Assembly (NCBI GenBank): GCA_019914945.1
Contig: CM034100.1
Span: 1,253,209-1,317,208 of the forward strand
Length of the DNA stretch: 64,000 nucleotides
DNA from: Typha latifolia
Lineage: Eukaryota; Streptophyta; Magnoliopsida; Poales; Typhaceae
Reading direction: 5' to 3'
The number at the start of each line of letters is the position of its first letter. Positions within the stretch are counted from its first letter, which is position 1. Positions 34,153 through 46,200 of this stretch are shown here, piece by piece. The position numbers were made by a program, and so were the translations under genes. Under the pieces are notes generated by a model, which was not told the origin of the DNA, did no database searches, and saw nothing but the letters and a program-made list of their open reading frames with translations.

Positions 34153-36580
34153 AGTCAGCGTATGTGTATACTGCTGTACCGGTCTCTAATATATGGGCAT
34201 CTTCACTTAGAAGAAACTAATCAGGAGGTTTACCTTTTGACTGGTGGGTCTATATTTAGGTTTTAGATTCTTTCAGAGGCTTTTGAGAAATTCCAGTGGG
34301 AGTGAATTTTTTCGTTAGCAATTTGCTCCCTTGTACCATTGTGGTTACCGTGATTGTATATATGCCTTGTTTTTCTAGTTTCCAAGCTAGTGAAGCTAGC
34401 TTTTTCATCATTTCCAGGTACTTCCATCTCATAATTGTACATAGATTTATGTGTTAAATAAAGAGCTGTATGTTTATATGATGGGACTTTCTCATTGAAG
34501 AGATATTCCAAAATCAGGTCCGATATTGCCGCTGGGAAATGATATTCCATCTATCTTTACCTGAAGAGAAGAACAAAAGGAAACAGATGTCTTTTCCAGT
34601 TTCTTCCTTGTCATGTTATGTTTAGTTGACATGTTTTTCCAGGTGACTGAAAAAGATAATTAGTGTCTACTAATATTCAACTATTTGAGCAGCTTTCTAG
34701 AGCAATTTTTATCTCCAATGGAAGCAGTGCACTGATGTATGTTGTTTTCTAGAACGTGACTCTTCTCGTGGTGTTAAAAGTGTAACTTTCAAGTTATTCT
34801 GCTCGTTCCAAAGTCTGAAGTCTGAACCATTTACTTTGCTATTTTTTTAATTGAAATAAATGGATGTTTATATGGCTACAACTGCGGATAGCTTTTATAG
34901 CGGATAATCAGCAATGAAACAATTAAAGTTATCTGGGATTGTTGTGTAAAAGAATGAAGGTACATTAAAGGCCGTTTCTCTTTATTTGCATATGCTGTTT
35001 TCTTTGAAATACTTTTGCTCAGAGTTGGTTGCACATATTAGTCACTTTCCGTTTGTAATTTTCTTTTACAAGTCAACATGTTGATTTTGTCACATTGTGA
35101 TGGGAAATACTTCATTGGTTTCCTTTCCGTCTGCTAATCTTTCTCTCTGTTCACTCAAATCAGCAGGACAAGCTAACGTCCGTGGAGACTTTCTTTTCTA
35201 GTTTACCAGAACTTTTTGTTTTTGTGGCTTAAAGGATAGTATAGTCTTGTACAACTTAAGCTGCTTTTACATTATAAATTGAGGTCATGGATGTATAACT
35301 GGATGTCAGACTAAGATTCATTGGAAATAATTTCTTGTTTTTCAAGGTGAATTTTCATTGCAGGGTTGACTATAAACAAATTAAGCAGGTTTGTCAATCG
35401 TCAGTTAAGATGTTTTTCCACTCGATTGTTGTCAAAGAGGTGCAAACAATATTTACTTTCGTAATTATGAAATATTACCTGGATGCAATACTATTTTATT
35501 TTTACTGTACTTGGATGAGGGAAACACTAAAAAAGATTAGTAGATGCAGTTTCCAGTTTATTGTTTCTATTTAGATTTTAAGTACTTTCTTGGCCTGGTG
35601 ACAGAAATGATAACTATGTTTTATTGATATTCTAGTATCCATGTGGCTTTTGCAAAGTTTAATCTGCTGATCAACAGCTGGTTGCGTAGCTTAATGCAGA
35701 TCTGTTAAAGATAGCGATGATGAAGTTGTGCCTTAATGAAGTTCGTTACTTCGATGAAATATTTGAAGTCTTACTTCTCTTTTATAAAGGCAGTGATTTT
35801 TCGACTGCTTGGATGATATCTTGTCAGCAGTTAACAAGCAATATCTTTGTTTTCGAGGGATATATTTGGAAGAACCAAAGTACTTTTCTAGCTGGTTTTC
35901 TTAATCTATTTGTGCTGTCATTAATATTTGTGTTGGTGATATACTTGCTCAGGTTGGGCTATTTGCATCTTTTGATATTTCTATCCCCTGTTTGTAAAAT
36001 TTCTTCATATGATTCTGCACATCAATTTTTGTCAAGGTGCATGATTATGATTCGTTAGATTTTGCTTTCTCTTTGTTTCCTACCCATAATTTCCTTCATT
36101 TGTGTGTGGTGGTGGTGAGACCATTTCATTTGGTCATTAAAGGAGGTTGCTGGAATGCAGAGGAGCAAGACGTATGCACCTCTACTTCTCTATGGCTATG
36201 AATCTCACGTACTGCTCATTCCAGTTGACGTCAACAATCAGTCAATCACTTGATGGCATTCTTAAGACTGACATTTATTGGACATACAAAATATGCTCCT
36301 GTATCTTCTGACAAGCTAATGAAGCAAGCTCCTCCTGTCTTCACCCAGGAATATTATCTTTTTTGGCCCATAGAAAATATGAGTAGAAATGAAGAAACTT
36401 TCGTGCTTTGTATAGTAGATTCCACTCAGCTACTGGCTTGTTAGTATTCAGTAGGCGTGCAGTTTTTGTGAAGAAAAATGAATGTTTTATTAATTGTTAT
36501 GGTAAACAATCAATTAAATAAAATCTTCACCAAGACCATTAATTTTTTACATAGTCCCAAAGAAATAATCTGGTTAGAAT
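34153..36580. other. Intergenic, 2.4 kb, T-rich
   Basis: The first few hundred bases are the 3'UTR of the ADA3-like gene, with AATAAAG near 34457. The remainder is T-rich and has several short ORFs (for example 35717-36058, rich in Leu/Phe) without recognisable products or codon structure. I see no mobile-element ends. The right end adjoins a calmodulin-like pseudogene on the other strand. Confidence 0.45.
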
Positions 36581-37003
36581 TTAGTACAACACCTTCACAG
36601 CAGCATCATGACCCTCAAAACTAATCACCCCTCTCTCTCTATTAAGATCAAATCTACCTATCAAAGCTCTACACTCCTCTTAAATCCTTCGACGTTCGAC
36701 GTAACCAAACGGCTCAGGCTCTTGGCTGTGATGCAATGCAACCCTTCCCTTCCATCTCATACATTCCAAATGCTTCTCTTTCCTCCTCTTCCACTCCTTC
36801 CTATCAAGTATCAACTCAACGGAATCGCCTAAAATCCAATAACCCATCGCCGTCCGAATACACCAAGTCCGCCGTCTCCTCGGCCTCTTTGTAGCTGATC
36901 AGCTCCTCTCCGACGGATCTCATTAGGAGTCGAAACGAGCAAAGATCTGCTCGAGGTTACTAGCAGCTTCCCTAGTCGTCTTAGAAGATGGAGAGGTAGC
37001 CAT
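36581..37003 (-). pseudogene. Broken calmodulin-like (CML42/43-type) gene
   Basis: Read on the minus strand from the ATG at 37003, the sequence gives MATSPSSKTTREAASNLEQI then FARFDS, the start of an EF-hand, and hits TAA at once. In a shifted frame it resumes as EEAETADLV-like helix and SDGDGLLDFRRFR, a recognisable calcium loop, then stops. Further on come EEREAFGMYEMEGKGCI, ITAKSLSRLV and GRFDLNRERGVISFEG, interrupted by at least one frameshift and another stop (TGA). These pieces match, in order, the EF-hand/linker plan of plant CML proteins that are normally single-exon and about 190 residues. Part of the first EF-hand seems deleted and the last loop has lost acidic residues. No single frame is open, so it should encode no working calcium sensor. 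Confidence 0.75.
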
Positions 37004-37089
37004 TTGAGAATGAGAAGCAATAGCTGTGAGATGGCAATGAATTGATCAAGTATTAGAAGTGTAGAGAAATTCGAAGCTATGGGATATAG

Positions 37090-37099
<10 letters not shown>

Positions 37100-37148
<49 letters not shown>
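37100..37148. repeat. (GA)n microsatellite
   Basis: About 24 GA dinucleotides, less than 100 bases upstream of the start of the calmodulin-like pseudogene on its strand, where its leader would lie. Confidence 0.95.
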
Positions 37149-37149
<1 letters not shown>

Positions 37150-37473
37150 AGAGAATTATTCCAAGATGGTTAGGAGGATTGAGCATGGGATTCGATCCCA
37201 GAGGAAGTCGACGTAGAAGTCAAACGTAGTACTGAGTTAATAATTTCCCCCGCTTTGGTGTGAACGAGTATATTTCCAACAACTTGCTAAGTTGCTAGTC
37301 AGTCATACATAACTGGAATAAACTTAATCCATCTCTTATATGGAGCATTGGAGCTACTACTATTTTATCCGATCGAAAAGAACCAGAGAAGTACCGAAAC
37401 TTTTTTCGTTATTATTTTTCTCACAACTAAACCCATAGCTGAAAACTAAAAAAGAGGGTGTTAATAGTAAAAC

Positions 37474-37504
<31 letters not shown>

Positions 37505-37550
37505 GGAAAAGAAAGAAAAGAGAAGGAACTGGAACTATTTATCTACCTAA
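37149..37550. other. Intergenic between CML pseudogene and MYB
   Basis: About 400 bases without a gene. It includes the MYB 3' flank and a polypurine stretch of AAAAAG repeats at about 37479-37530. It also holds what was the promoter side of the pseudogene. Confidence 0.5.
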
Positions 37551-38285
37551 TTAATCCTTGAGGTTGGATCCGGATTCGGATTTGGATCCGATAGGAAAAG
37601 TTGCATTCCCCTCCGTCCTCAACTTGTTGATGTAGCTGCTTACCTCTTCCGCTATCATCTCCCGCATTATCGTATATAAACACATCTCCTTCGTCTCCGC
37701 CGCCGCCTCCCACCTCCTCTGCATCCTATCCTCCCCGGGGAGGCTCAGAGTAAGATACGTGGCGGGCTCCACAATCTCCACCGTTGGATGCGGCGTCCGC
37801 GGTGGCGGAGGGGGGAGGGTCCCGGTCTGGTCCTCTGCCTCGTCGCCGATGCGAGAGCGCTTGGGCGCCGAGTCGGAGTCGGATTCATCCGGATCGGGCG
37901 ATCGGAGCGACAGATCAGGATCCGAGTGGGACCCGGCTTCGGCCCCGGAGGCGCGGCGGCGGCGGCGGAGGGTGGAGTTCCAGTGGTTCTTGATGGCGTT
38001 GTCGGTGCGGCCTGGGAGGAGCCTGGCTATGGTGGCCCACTTGTTGCCGTGCTTGGCATGCGCGCTCACGATCGTCGCGTCCTCGGCTGGTGTGAACGGG
38101 CGGTGGTGCACGGCGGGGCTGAGCTGGTTGCACCACCGCAGCCGACACGATTTCCCCGATCGACCAGGGATTCCCGCACTGATCAAGCTCCAATTCCTCG
38201 GCCCGTGCTTTTCCACCAATCGCGTCAGGAGCGCGTCCTCCTCGGGACTCCACGATCCTTTGATCCGCTCTTGCTGCTCTCCCAT
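37551..38285 (-). CDS. R2R3-MYB transcription factor, subgroup 22 (MYB44/70/73/77-like)
   Basis: An intronless gene of 244 residues. R2 covers about 8-57 with Trp12, Trp32 and Trp51 ([29 protein letters not shown]); R3 covers about 60-110 ([33 protein letters not shown]) with Trp83 and Trp102. Downstream lie an acidic Ser/Asp stretch, PKRSR, a Pro run (158-162), the LxLxL repression-type motif LTLSLPG (178-184), and a subgroup-22-like helix [18 protein letters not shown] (202-219). Relatives in Arabidopsis act in ABA, auxin and stress responses. The frame stays open 81 codons upstream, but the MYB start at 38285 ([12 protein letters not shown]) is the family start. Its DNA is very GC-rich. 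Target genes cannot be inferred. Confidence 0.93.
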   Translation of the reverse strand: MGEQQERIKGSWSPEEDALLTRLVEKHGPRNWSLISAGIPGRSGKSCRLRWCNQLSPAVHHRPFTPAEDATIVSAHAKHGNKWATIARLLPGRTDNAIKNHWNSTLRRRRRASGAEAGSHSDPDLSLRSPDPDESDSDSAPKRSRIGDEAEDQTGTLPPPPPRTPHPTVEIVEPATYLTLSLPGEDRMQRRWEAAAETKEMCLYTIMREMIAEEVSSYINKLRTEGNATFPIGSKSESGSNLKD

Positions 38286-38536
38286 CTCTTTTCCGTCTCT
38301 GTTCCTTCTTCTTTCTATATAAAAATAACGGGGGGATTTGGGCTTGTGTTCGTTGGGGTTTGTTACTTTAAAAGGGGGGGTTGGAATGGTGGGGTTTTTT
38401 TTTTTGTTTTTTGAATTGGGTAGCTTTCGCTTTTGGTTAATTTCCCGTAACCGTTTTGCTTCTGGGGAATGGTTAGGCTCCGTTAGCATGAACCGTAAAC
38501 CGCTCACCAGTAATACCACTCTCCACAACCGCGTGG

Positions 38537-38561
38537 TCTCTCTCTCTCTCTCTCTCTCTCT
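38537..38561. repeat. (CT)n microsatellite upstream of MYB
   Basis: Twelve CT dinucleotides about 250 bases upstream of the MYB start on its strand. Confidence 0.9.
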
Positions 38562-39455
38562 AGTTCACGATAGTGATAGATACACGCGCGTTTTCGTGTC
38601 AACTAACGGGAGATAAGTTTGTTGTGTGTGTGGGCGTTACTGTGGTCATAAAAATAGGGAGTGCTTTTATCGACTTCTGCTTTCCAGTTTAGAGAAGGTT
38701 AGTTCGATTCATTTGTTTGCTTACGTTATGGCTGGCTCCATAAAAGTTTATTATTAGTTCCTTACTCCTCAGCTGGTCAGAACTAACTCGGGTTATTTGG
38801 CAGGCATTAATTAGTATCAGTGGATGGTCGGGGATATATATGAGCAGCTTATAGTTGAAACTTGAAAGGAAATATATTTACATACCAGCCCATGACAACT
38901 CTAGGGTGATCCACACTCACCTACCGTCCAATACAACCTCCAGCTCATCGATATGGGCCCACCCATTAAGGATACTAATCAACCTCAACAGAAGCAATTA
39001 TTCGTTTCGGATGGTGGGTTTAAGTAACGGCTTAACAGAATTGTAACGGAAGAGTTCGTGTACAACGACCCAGACGTCCCGTTACGCTTGTTTGTTGCTC
39101 GATGAGCCGAGAACCATTACAGTACAGGGCACCATATCCTATCGTTACCCCCAACCCCGGATTTAACGGCATGGGGCCGTTATGCGTTTCATATTTTCGT
39201 TCGAGCCGTTCGTCCTCCGTAATTACGTCATAAAAAAAACGTCAACAGTTTAGAAATTTATTGCTGGCAAGATAACCTCGTCGGTATCCCGCCCTCCGAT
39301 AGAGATCGAACGATTCCTGTGTTGCGTTGGGGGTGGAGAGGGACAGCTGGAGCGCTGAGGTGGGCAAGTTTCTAATGAGTTCCCTGGCTCCTTTTGGCGG
39401 GAAGTTTAATGGTGCGTAACAGCTAACTAGTGGGGGCGGGAACTCCACCTTGCAC

Positions 39456-39586
39456 CACGTGTCATGTGAGGACCCGCATATCTTAACCGCCAGATTTGCG
39501 AGAACTGACGGCTGAGATCACGTCGTCGCGTCTGGACGCGACTCCCTTTCATGCGGATGATACCACGAGGCTTGTCGTGACGTGGC
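39456..39586. promoter_or_regulatory. Two ABRE-type elements
   Basis: CACGTGTC at 39456-39463 and TGACGTGGCA at 39578-39587, both strong ACGT-core bZIP sites, lie about 1.2 kb upstream of the subgroup-22 MYB start. This MYB class is ABA-responsive in Arabidopsis. Assignment to the MYB gene is by position only. Confidence 0.4.
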
Positions 39587-39977
39587 AGGTCAACAGAGTC
39601 CGTTGCCTGTGCATCTTTAGTACCTCGCCCATAAAATTGGACTCGCGCGCGGGCGGATGAGGAGAACCCATCATTTCGCATGTAGGGGTGGAGAGAAATT
39701 GAGAAAAAGGGAAGTTGTTAAGTTGCATTTAGACGGGATGTTTCTTCTGTTCATAGCTAGCATTAGCAAATTCCCCCGACGGGATAAGAATTCTAAATAG
39801 GCTGCTACTTTTTATGAAATTTTTAAGGAGGAGGAGGAAAATAAATAAATAAATTCAAGAATTTCGGCAGTATAAGTCCATACCAAAACTGGAATTTAAA
39901 CGGTTTTGGTTGTTAGGACGGTTATAATTATATCTACAATCATCCATTCCATCTATCTTTCATCCTTAGTTCCTTAC

Positions 39978-39979
<2 letters not shown>

Positions 39980-40012
<33 letters not shown>
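39980..40012. repeat. (TA)n microsatellite
   Basis: Sixteen TA dinucleotides in intergenic DNA. Confidence 0.95.
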
Positions 40013-40014
<2 letters not shown>

Positions 40015-41049
40015 GAATACTACTCTTTAAATATTTATTTATTTATTCGCTAGTATCTCACTTGACAGGAATAACTCTCGGCCTCTTAGTAGTAAAGAAA
40101 AGTAGCAGGTCTAAGCTGGACAACAGTGGTGAAGTATGGATGCTAGGAGGCATCTGTTCTGATTTGATCCTATAGGAGAGTTTATACAAGAATTGTAGCA
40201 AAAAAACAGCTAAATTGCTTGGCTTAGAATGCATTGCCATTGCTACAGAAAGTCCATACACCAAAAGAGACAAGTTGCTTAGCTATGGCCCATGGGCTGC
40301 GCTTGGTTTTCTAGATCAGATGGTTCCCACGTAGCCACAAATAATATTAATTTCATACTAACTCATGCCCAATAAGTTATGGTGGTACTTAATCCTCTGT
40401 TTCAAACTTGCCTAATTAAGCCTCTCAGATCCAAACAAGGCTTCGGATAAGGTTAGGTGCACTTGAACCGGTAGTGGACGGTCTGTTTAATTATTTACTA
40501 ATTAACAACTCAAGCTAGAGTAGTGGTTTGTTTAAGCGAATTAAGCCATTATTTAAATCTAGAACCAGAAGTGGAGTGGGTGTAGCTATCACTAACCATT
40601 AGCCCATAACAGGGGGCTAAGGCGCATTGTTTGCTTCGCTAAGTTGAGAATTGAGACAGCGCTCAGCAGTCCTGGGTGGAGGAGCTAAAAATAGTTGGAA
40701 AGCAACAGCAGATCACATGGGAGAGCCTGCAAACCCATCATTGTAATTTAGATAGATACATGCACTGGTTCTCTATTGGCTAGTGTCCTCTGTCAGCTTT
40801 TTTCCATTTCTCCATTGCACCAGAAAACACACTCAAAGAATTCACTGAATTTGGCACTGTAGCACAATAAAGAAGCAATGAAGGTCTGACAACAGTCCAA
40901 AATTAGATGGAAGATAATATAAGAGCTGTTGAAAACTGGACTCTGGAGACGGATGAACACTACATCTGCTTGAGAATGGAAACATATATGGGCTACTACA
41001 ATCTACATAAGAAGCCATAGCTCAGGTAATTTCACATTGAGGACTAGTT

Positions 41050-43293
41050 TCACTGAGGATTTGATGGCCTGCTATTAGCTGCAGAGACTCTTGAGCCCCA
41101 CTCCAGTAGCTCTTTGCTAGTATCATCCTTATGCACGATGACCTCAATGAAGCACAAGCAATCCTTCTTCGTCCCTGTTGCTGTTTCGATGGCTTCCTTG
41201 AGCTCCTCCTCGCAAAAGACCTTCGCTGTCCAGCATTTGCCTTCGCCATTGTGGATTGCTTCCACCAGGCCAGTGTAGTTCCAGTTCTTGATCACATTGT
41301 AAGGACCATCATGGATCTCTACTTCAATGGTGTATCCACCATTGTTTATGAGGAAGATGATGGTGTTCTGCCCGCACCGCAGCATCGTAGACACGTCCTG
41401 CGCCGTCACCTGAGTTACAACATAGATGGCAAAGATATTAGAATTGAAAATTAGTTAAGACATTACATTTGAACCACAGTGAAATGAAAACTCAGAATTG
41501 CATTGAAGATGATACCTGGAAGCTCCCATCACCAATGCAGGCAATCACACGCTTATCCTTTGCACCCTGGGCATAACCCAGAGTTGCCCCGACTGACCAA
41601 CCTATTGATCCATACTGCATTTGGAATTCATATCTGCAAGGAAGGGGAGCTACTTGTTTAGTAACCAATAAAGATGGATACTTGGATGAAGGTAGTGGAA
41701 CAATTCAATGAGAAGAGGAGCTCACCCACAGCCTTCTGGCAACTTGAGCTTCTGGCAATTAAACCACGAGTCTCCGGTCTCGGCGATCACCGCACTTTCG
41801 CCCGACAACATCTTCTGTATGTGCTTGAACAGTACATTCACCCTCAATGGCTCTTTAGGCTTGCATTCAAGTGGGTGGCCTTCTGGTACAAAGATCCGGT
41901 GGTAGTTCTCGTACGCCGTCGTGTTCTTCTTGAGACGCTTGGCAAGCTCCTGGAGGAAGTCTTTCATCAAAATGCACCCAAAGGTTGGGCCATTGGCGAC
42001 AACGACCCGGTCGGGCTGGACTATGATGGCCTTCTCCTTCTTGAGGAGGAGAGAGTACCCGACTGAGCTGTAGTCGTTAAAGATGGGGCCTGCGAAGATA
42101 TAGGCGTCGGCAGACTCGACGATCTCGGCGCAGAATGCCGTGCTGATGGCGCCCCAGTAGGTGCCGATGAACCGAGGGTGGTGCTCTGGCACGAGCCCCT
42201 TGGCTGATGGCATTACGGCAACCGCGTATCCACTGGCATCAGCCAATTCTACAAACGCCTTGCCGGCTTTGGCCACTCGAATTTTTGGCCCACCGACGAT
42301 GACTGGCTTTACGGCCTTGTTCAGAAACTCCACTGTTGCTTCCACCGCCGCTTCTAAACCCAACTTGTTGCTCAATCTGATGATCATAAACAAGCATACC
42401 GATTAAAACAAAATTAGTGGGTCGTCGCAAAATCCAATATACCAGTAAAAATGAATTAAGAATCAGACGATGTAACAGGGGGGCTCGTACCTGGGGGAGA
42501 GGAAGAAGGGGACAGGCTCATGGCTAAAAGTGGGATGAGGAATCGCCGGGAGATTGCAACTTATGCTGATATAGACGGGCTTGCTCTCCTTGAGCGCAGT
42601 GGAGATGGCTGTATCGATCAACTCGTGGGCATCTTCCAAATTGTTCACTACCGCCTGGAGTGCAACAAGATCCAATGTTTAGCTTCGAAAAGGGATCAAT
42701 CGCTCAAAAGACGAACACGGTTTATCCCAAAATTTGATCTTTAACCCAGAAAATATGAATCTTACTTGGTAACAAGTGACGGTTTGGAAGCAACGGAGCT
42801 CCTGGGAGAAATCGGAGAGCCCAATGGTGTGGTGAAGGATGCGATTGGTGCCGTAATCGTTGGAATTAGGACCCCCAACGATGCAAATTAGAGGGAGATT
42901 CTCGCTATAAGCCCCAGCGATGGCGTTGAGGACGCTGAGACCACCGACCGTAAAGGTCACGGCGCAAGCCCCCACGCCACGAGCACGTGCGTATCCATCG
43001 GCAGCATACCCGGCGTTGAGCTCGTTGCAGCAGCCGACGAGCCGGAGCCCCGGCTCGGCGATGAGGTGGTCTAGGAGGGTCAAGTTGAAGTCTCCGGGAA
43101 CGGCGAAGACGTCATGGACGCCGATCTGGACGAGCCGCCGCGCCAAGTGGCGTCCCAGTGTCGCCTCCGACCCCGACGTCGCCGGGACCAGCACCGGCGT
43201 GATGGGTTGGCAGGGGGTCGCCGGAGCGTGGCCCACGCAGCCGTTCGCCGTCGCCTCCACCGCCGCGTCCACGGATTCTATGTGGGTATCCAT
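41050..43293 (-). CDS. PDC: Pyruvate decarboxylase
   Basis: Converts pyruvate to acetaldehyde and CO2 with thiamine diphosphate and Mg, the entry step of ethanol fermentation in the cytosol, important under low oxygen. Exons on the minus strand: 43293-42766, 42654-42491, 42376-41726, 41633-41516 and 41409-41050, giving 606 residues against about 605-610 in cereals. The activating glutamate is Glu91 in [16 protein letters not shown]; the catalytic His-His pair is at 154-155 (ILHHTIG). The ThDP/Mg motif starts GDGSFQ (482-487) and ends at NN (509-510), followed by [17 protein letters not shown]. The C-terminus SNPQ is family-typical. The first exon is very GC-rich. Anaerobic-response-like cores lie upstream of its TATA box. 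The start at 43293 is the first ATG giving the usual MDTHI-type N-terminus; a further in-frame start five codons upstream adds MVVLF only. Confidence 0.96.
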
Positions 43294-46200
43294 GAATAAC
43301 ACTACCAAAGAAGTGAGAGAGAGAGACAGAGAGAGAGAGCACTAAAGAAATGATTCGGACTAACGATACTTTTTTGCTTCTTTGACGTATGTTTTGTAGC
43401 CTTAGGGCTCTATATATACGAGGACTCGAAGACTGGGTAAAACCATGGGTGGTATTAGGGCAAACAGTGGTTTGGGGAAACATGGGGTAGTATTTGAGAA
43501 ACCTTGCAGCGGTTTTCATTAATGAGTTTTCGTGATTAGCGTGACGAGGTGGACTCACCTCCACCATTGCTGGGGTTTCTTGCCCCTCAAGATTTTCAAC
43601 GCGTGTCACAGTTGTCGGCGATACAAGGTTCCAGTTAGTCCGCGGTGGAGAATGGAGATGATCAGAAAGTAGAAACCCTTCACGAATATAAATATCTCTT
43701 TTAAAATAAAACTTTTCTTTAATTTTAGTGCAGTAACTAAATAATAATTTATCTTATTTAGTATACTAATTTATTATTTTCTCTTCTCTTATTTTATATA
43801 ATTTCAAAAAATTAATATCGAGTTTATGTTACATCAAATGTAATATTACTTATAATTACTATTAATTTTTAATTAGCTTTATTCCGCATAAACCCAATTA
43901 CAAAAAATAGCTACCTATTATTTATTCGTGAACAAAGTTTAACTAATTAAGGGTCATAATTGAAAAAAAAAAAAACTAAGCGAAACCAAGTCGCCCCTTG
44001 TTATTTATTCAATGGGATGGTAGACCGTTTTGTTGCGCACGACTTTCTAGAGCTTTTACTTCGTTTTAGACTTCTCCTACGTATTATTTGGTGGTACCAA
44101 AATACAAGGCTCTGACTCTCTAGAAATAAGGAAATTTGGGTTCAAATTCGTTTTCTTCGCATCCTGATTTGCCGAGTGGACCCGAGCCCGAGGAAACAGC
44201 GGCGAAGCCACCCGGGGCCCAGCCCTTGGGATCTTATCATCGCTTGCTTGCGCTATGTAAGCGAAAGATAATTAATAAGCTTAAAACTTATTTAAATCCA
44301 AACTTTGGACCACCTGAAGACCCCCTAATGACCTATTTCAGAGAGATTGCTTAAAAAATAAAATAAAAAGTGATACTCTTCGGACTAAGATTTATATAAT
44401 ATGAATCGTAGAATTTTATAACTACTATCTATAATTTTCTGGGGTTTTGTTGACCAGTTGTTGAACCCAGTTAGCCCAATGTTAATTAATACTTCATTCT
44501 CGGGCCGGGCTATGTCATCATGGCCCAAAATTAGTTTGGGCTCACCCGAATCATACCTGATAAGAATTAAAGAAGAATCTTCTCAAAGAAAAAGTTGAAA
44601 GATTAAAAAAGAGAAGAAAAGCGAAAGCAAAACAAAGGCCTCTCTAATTCATTTTTAGAAACTTCTCTACTATATATTTAATTAAAAAAAAATTAGCTCC
44701 ACTTTTTTTTATTTTGGCTCATTTTTTTTAAGACGAGAGTCATTTTATTAAAGTCAGCTATTTTATTAAACTTCACTTCTTATCGGACTACCAAACACAC
44801 TAAAAAGTATAAAAAAATATTGTGACATTTCAACCTGTAAAAAATTTAAAAGACCATTGCATAGAACGAGAATCTTCAAAAGCACTCGAAATCTAAATAG
44901 CCAAGTTCCATACTCAAAAGGCATAAAAAGAACTATCTAGCAAAAAGATAGATGCATTTCAGAGGCCATGGAACTAATTAATGCCTCCAATTTATTATTG
45001 TTGCCGTTGCATCAGGGCACTCGCATGCACTTTAATGGCCTCTGCCATCCTATGTTTCGTCCGATCCAGGGCAAGGATCTAATTCTTCTTCTCTTGTTCA
45101 TTGATGTGAGAGATAGCTGTCTTTGTCCAGGTTGACATTACTCGCCATCAAGCAGAGATCTGAGAGCAGTAGTTGTCTGCAAGTAATCTTGCCCAACAAA
45201 GAGTTAGATTCACAGACTAAAAAGCTTCAGAAGATTAATGATCACAGAAATTAGTCAAAAGAGGTGAGTCATAATGTATGTCACAGTTAAGAGCAGAGAT
45301 TTTGCTAATAAAAGAACGAAGAATGAATACAATGATGTCGAGATGGATATATGATGATTGAGATTTGGAAAATGGTCCTGGTTAGATATGATAATGAGTG
45401 ATCAGAGGGGGTTTATCAATTTACAAAGTGATTAGATTATTTAAAAAGATGCATTGATGAGAAATATTAACATGTTAGTTTGAGATCAACATCATTAACT
45501 TCTCTCTCAAAAGAGAAAAAGAAGAAAGAATAGAAAAGATCAGCATCACTAAAATCAAACACAACCAACACTAAAGAACAATGTAAGAACCTTGTGCAGT
45601 GATTTCTTTTTCTTTTGTTTCCCCCACTTTTTTTTTTCTCTCCTGTCAAACTAACAACTCTCAGATTGGTAAAGAAGCATCATCTTTATTCCTTTTCTAC
45701 ATAACTTCGCAATCAAGAAAGCTTTCACATAGGTCTGTCCTATCAGGAAACTAATGAAACTTACAAATCAAAGCACATGGAGATAATTAAAGACAATAGT
45801 GTACCACATAAAACTGGTTCACACTGATCAAATAGTTAATTCCAGACTCAGCCCAAATGGAAATCCAATCAACAAATGAATTATCCATTGGCTAACTCAT
45901 ACTTCACATCTATTGAGTGTTCTACTTAATTTCATAGGTAACAAGAAACACAATTTTACAGTAACGACGCTAGACCATTAAGAGTTAAAGTCAAGCAGTT
46001 TATGTTTTCAAAAGGCACTTCAGTAGATCTTCATCACTGAGAATCTTCCTAGTACTATGAGATGAAATCTGAGTCACCAGCAATATGTTGAAACCTTTGA
46101 ATTTAAGCACTTGCTATGAAGGATGAAAAGATCTTCAAGCAGCTTAAAGGGGGAGATGACAAAAGAAAAGCTGTCCACTTCTGATTGTTTGACCAGCTAT

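Larger units (their letters stand above)
38286..41049. other. Intergenic, 2.8 kb, MYB promoter side
   Basis: No supported gene. It holds the MYB promoter (a TATATA-like site at about 38313-38320 is only some 30 bases from the ATG, so its role is doubtful), a poly-T run near 38396-38406, and (CT)n at 38537-38561. Between 39456 and 39586 are ABRE-type cores. The right-hand kilobase is the 3' flank of pyruvate decarboxylase. ORFs such as 39427-39681 on the minus strand have no recognisable content. Confidence 0.5.

Noticed and set aside
35717..36058. 113-residue Leu/Phe-rich ORF in the intergenic region
   Set aside because: Hydrophobic content follows from T-rich DNA; no signal, domain or gene context.
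37759..38414. Plus-strand ORFs of 187 and 208 residues
   Set aside because: Antisense shadows of the GC-rich MYB gene with no family features.
38286..38528. 81-residue upstream extension of the MYB frame
   Set aside because: The extension is Lys/Pro-rich leader sequence unlike any [15 protein letters not shown] at 38285 is the normal start.
42920..43345. 141-residue plus-strand ORF
   Set aside because: Antisense to the first PDC exon; composition is a by-product of GC-rich codons.
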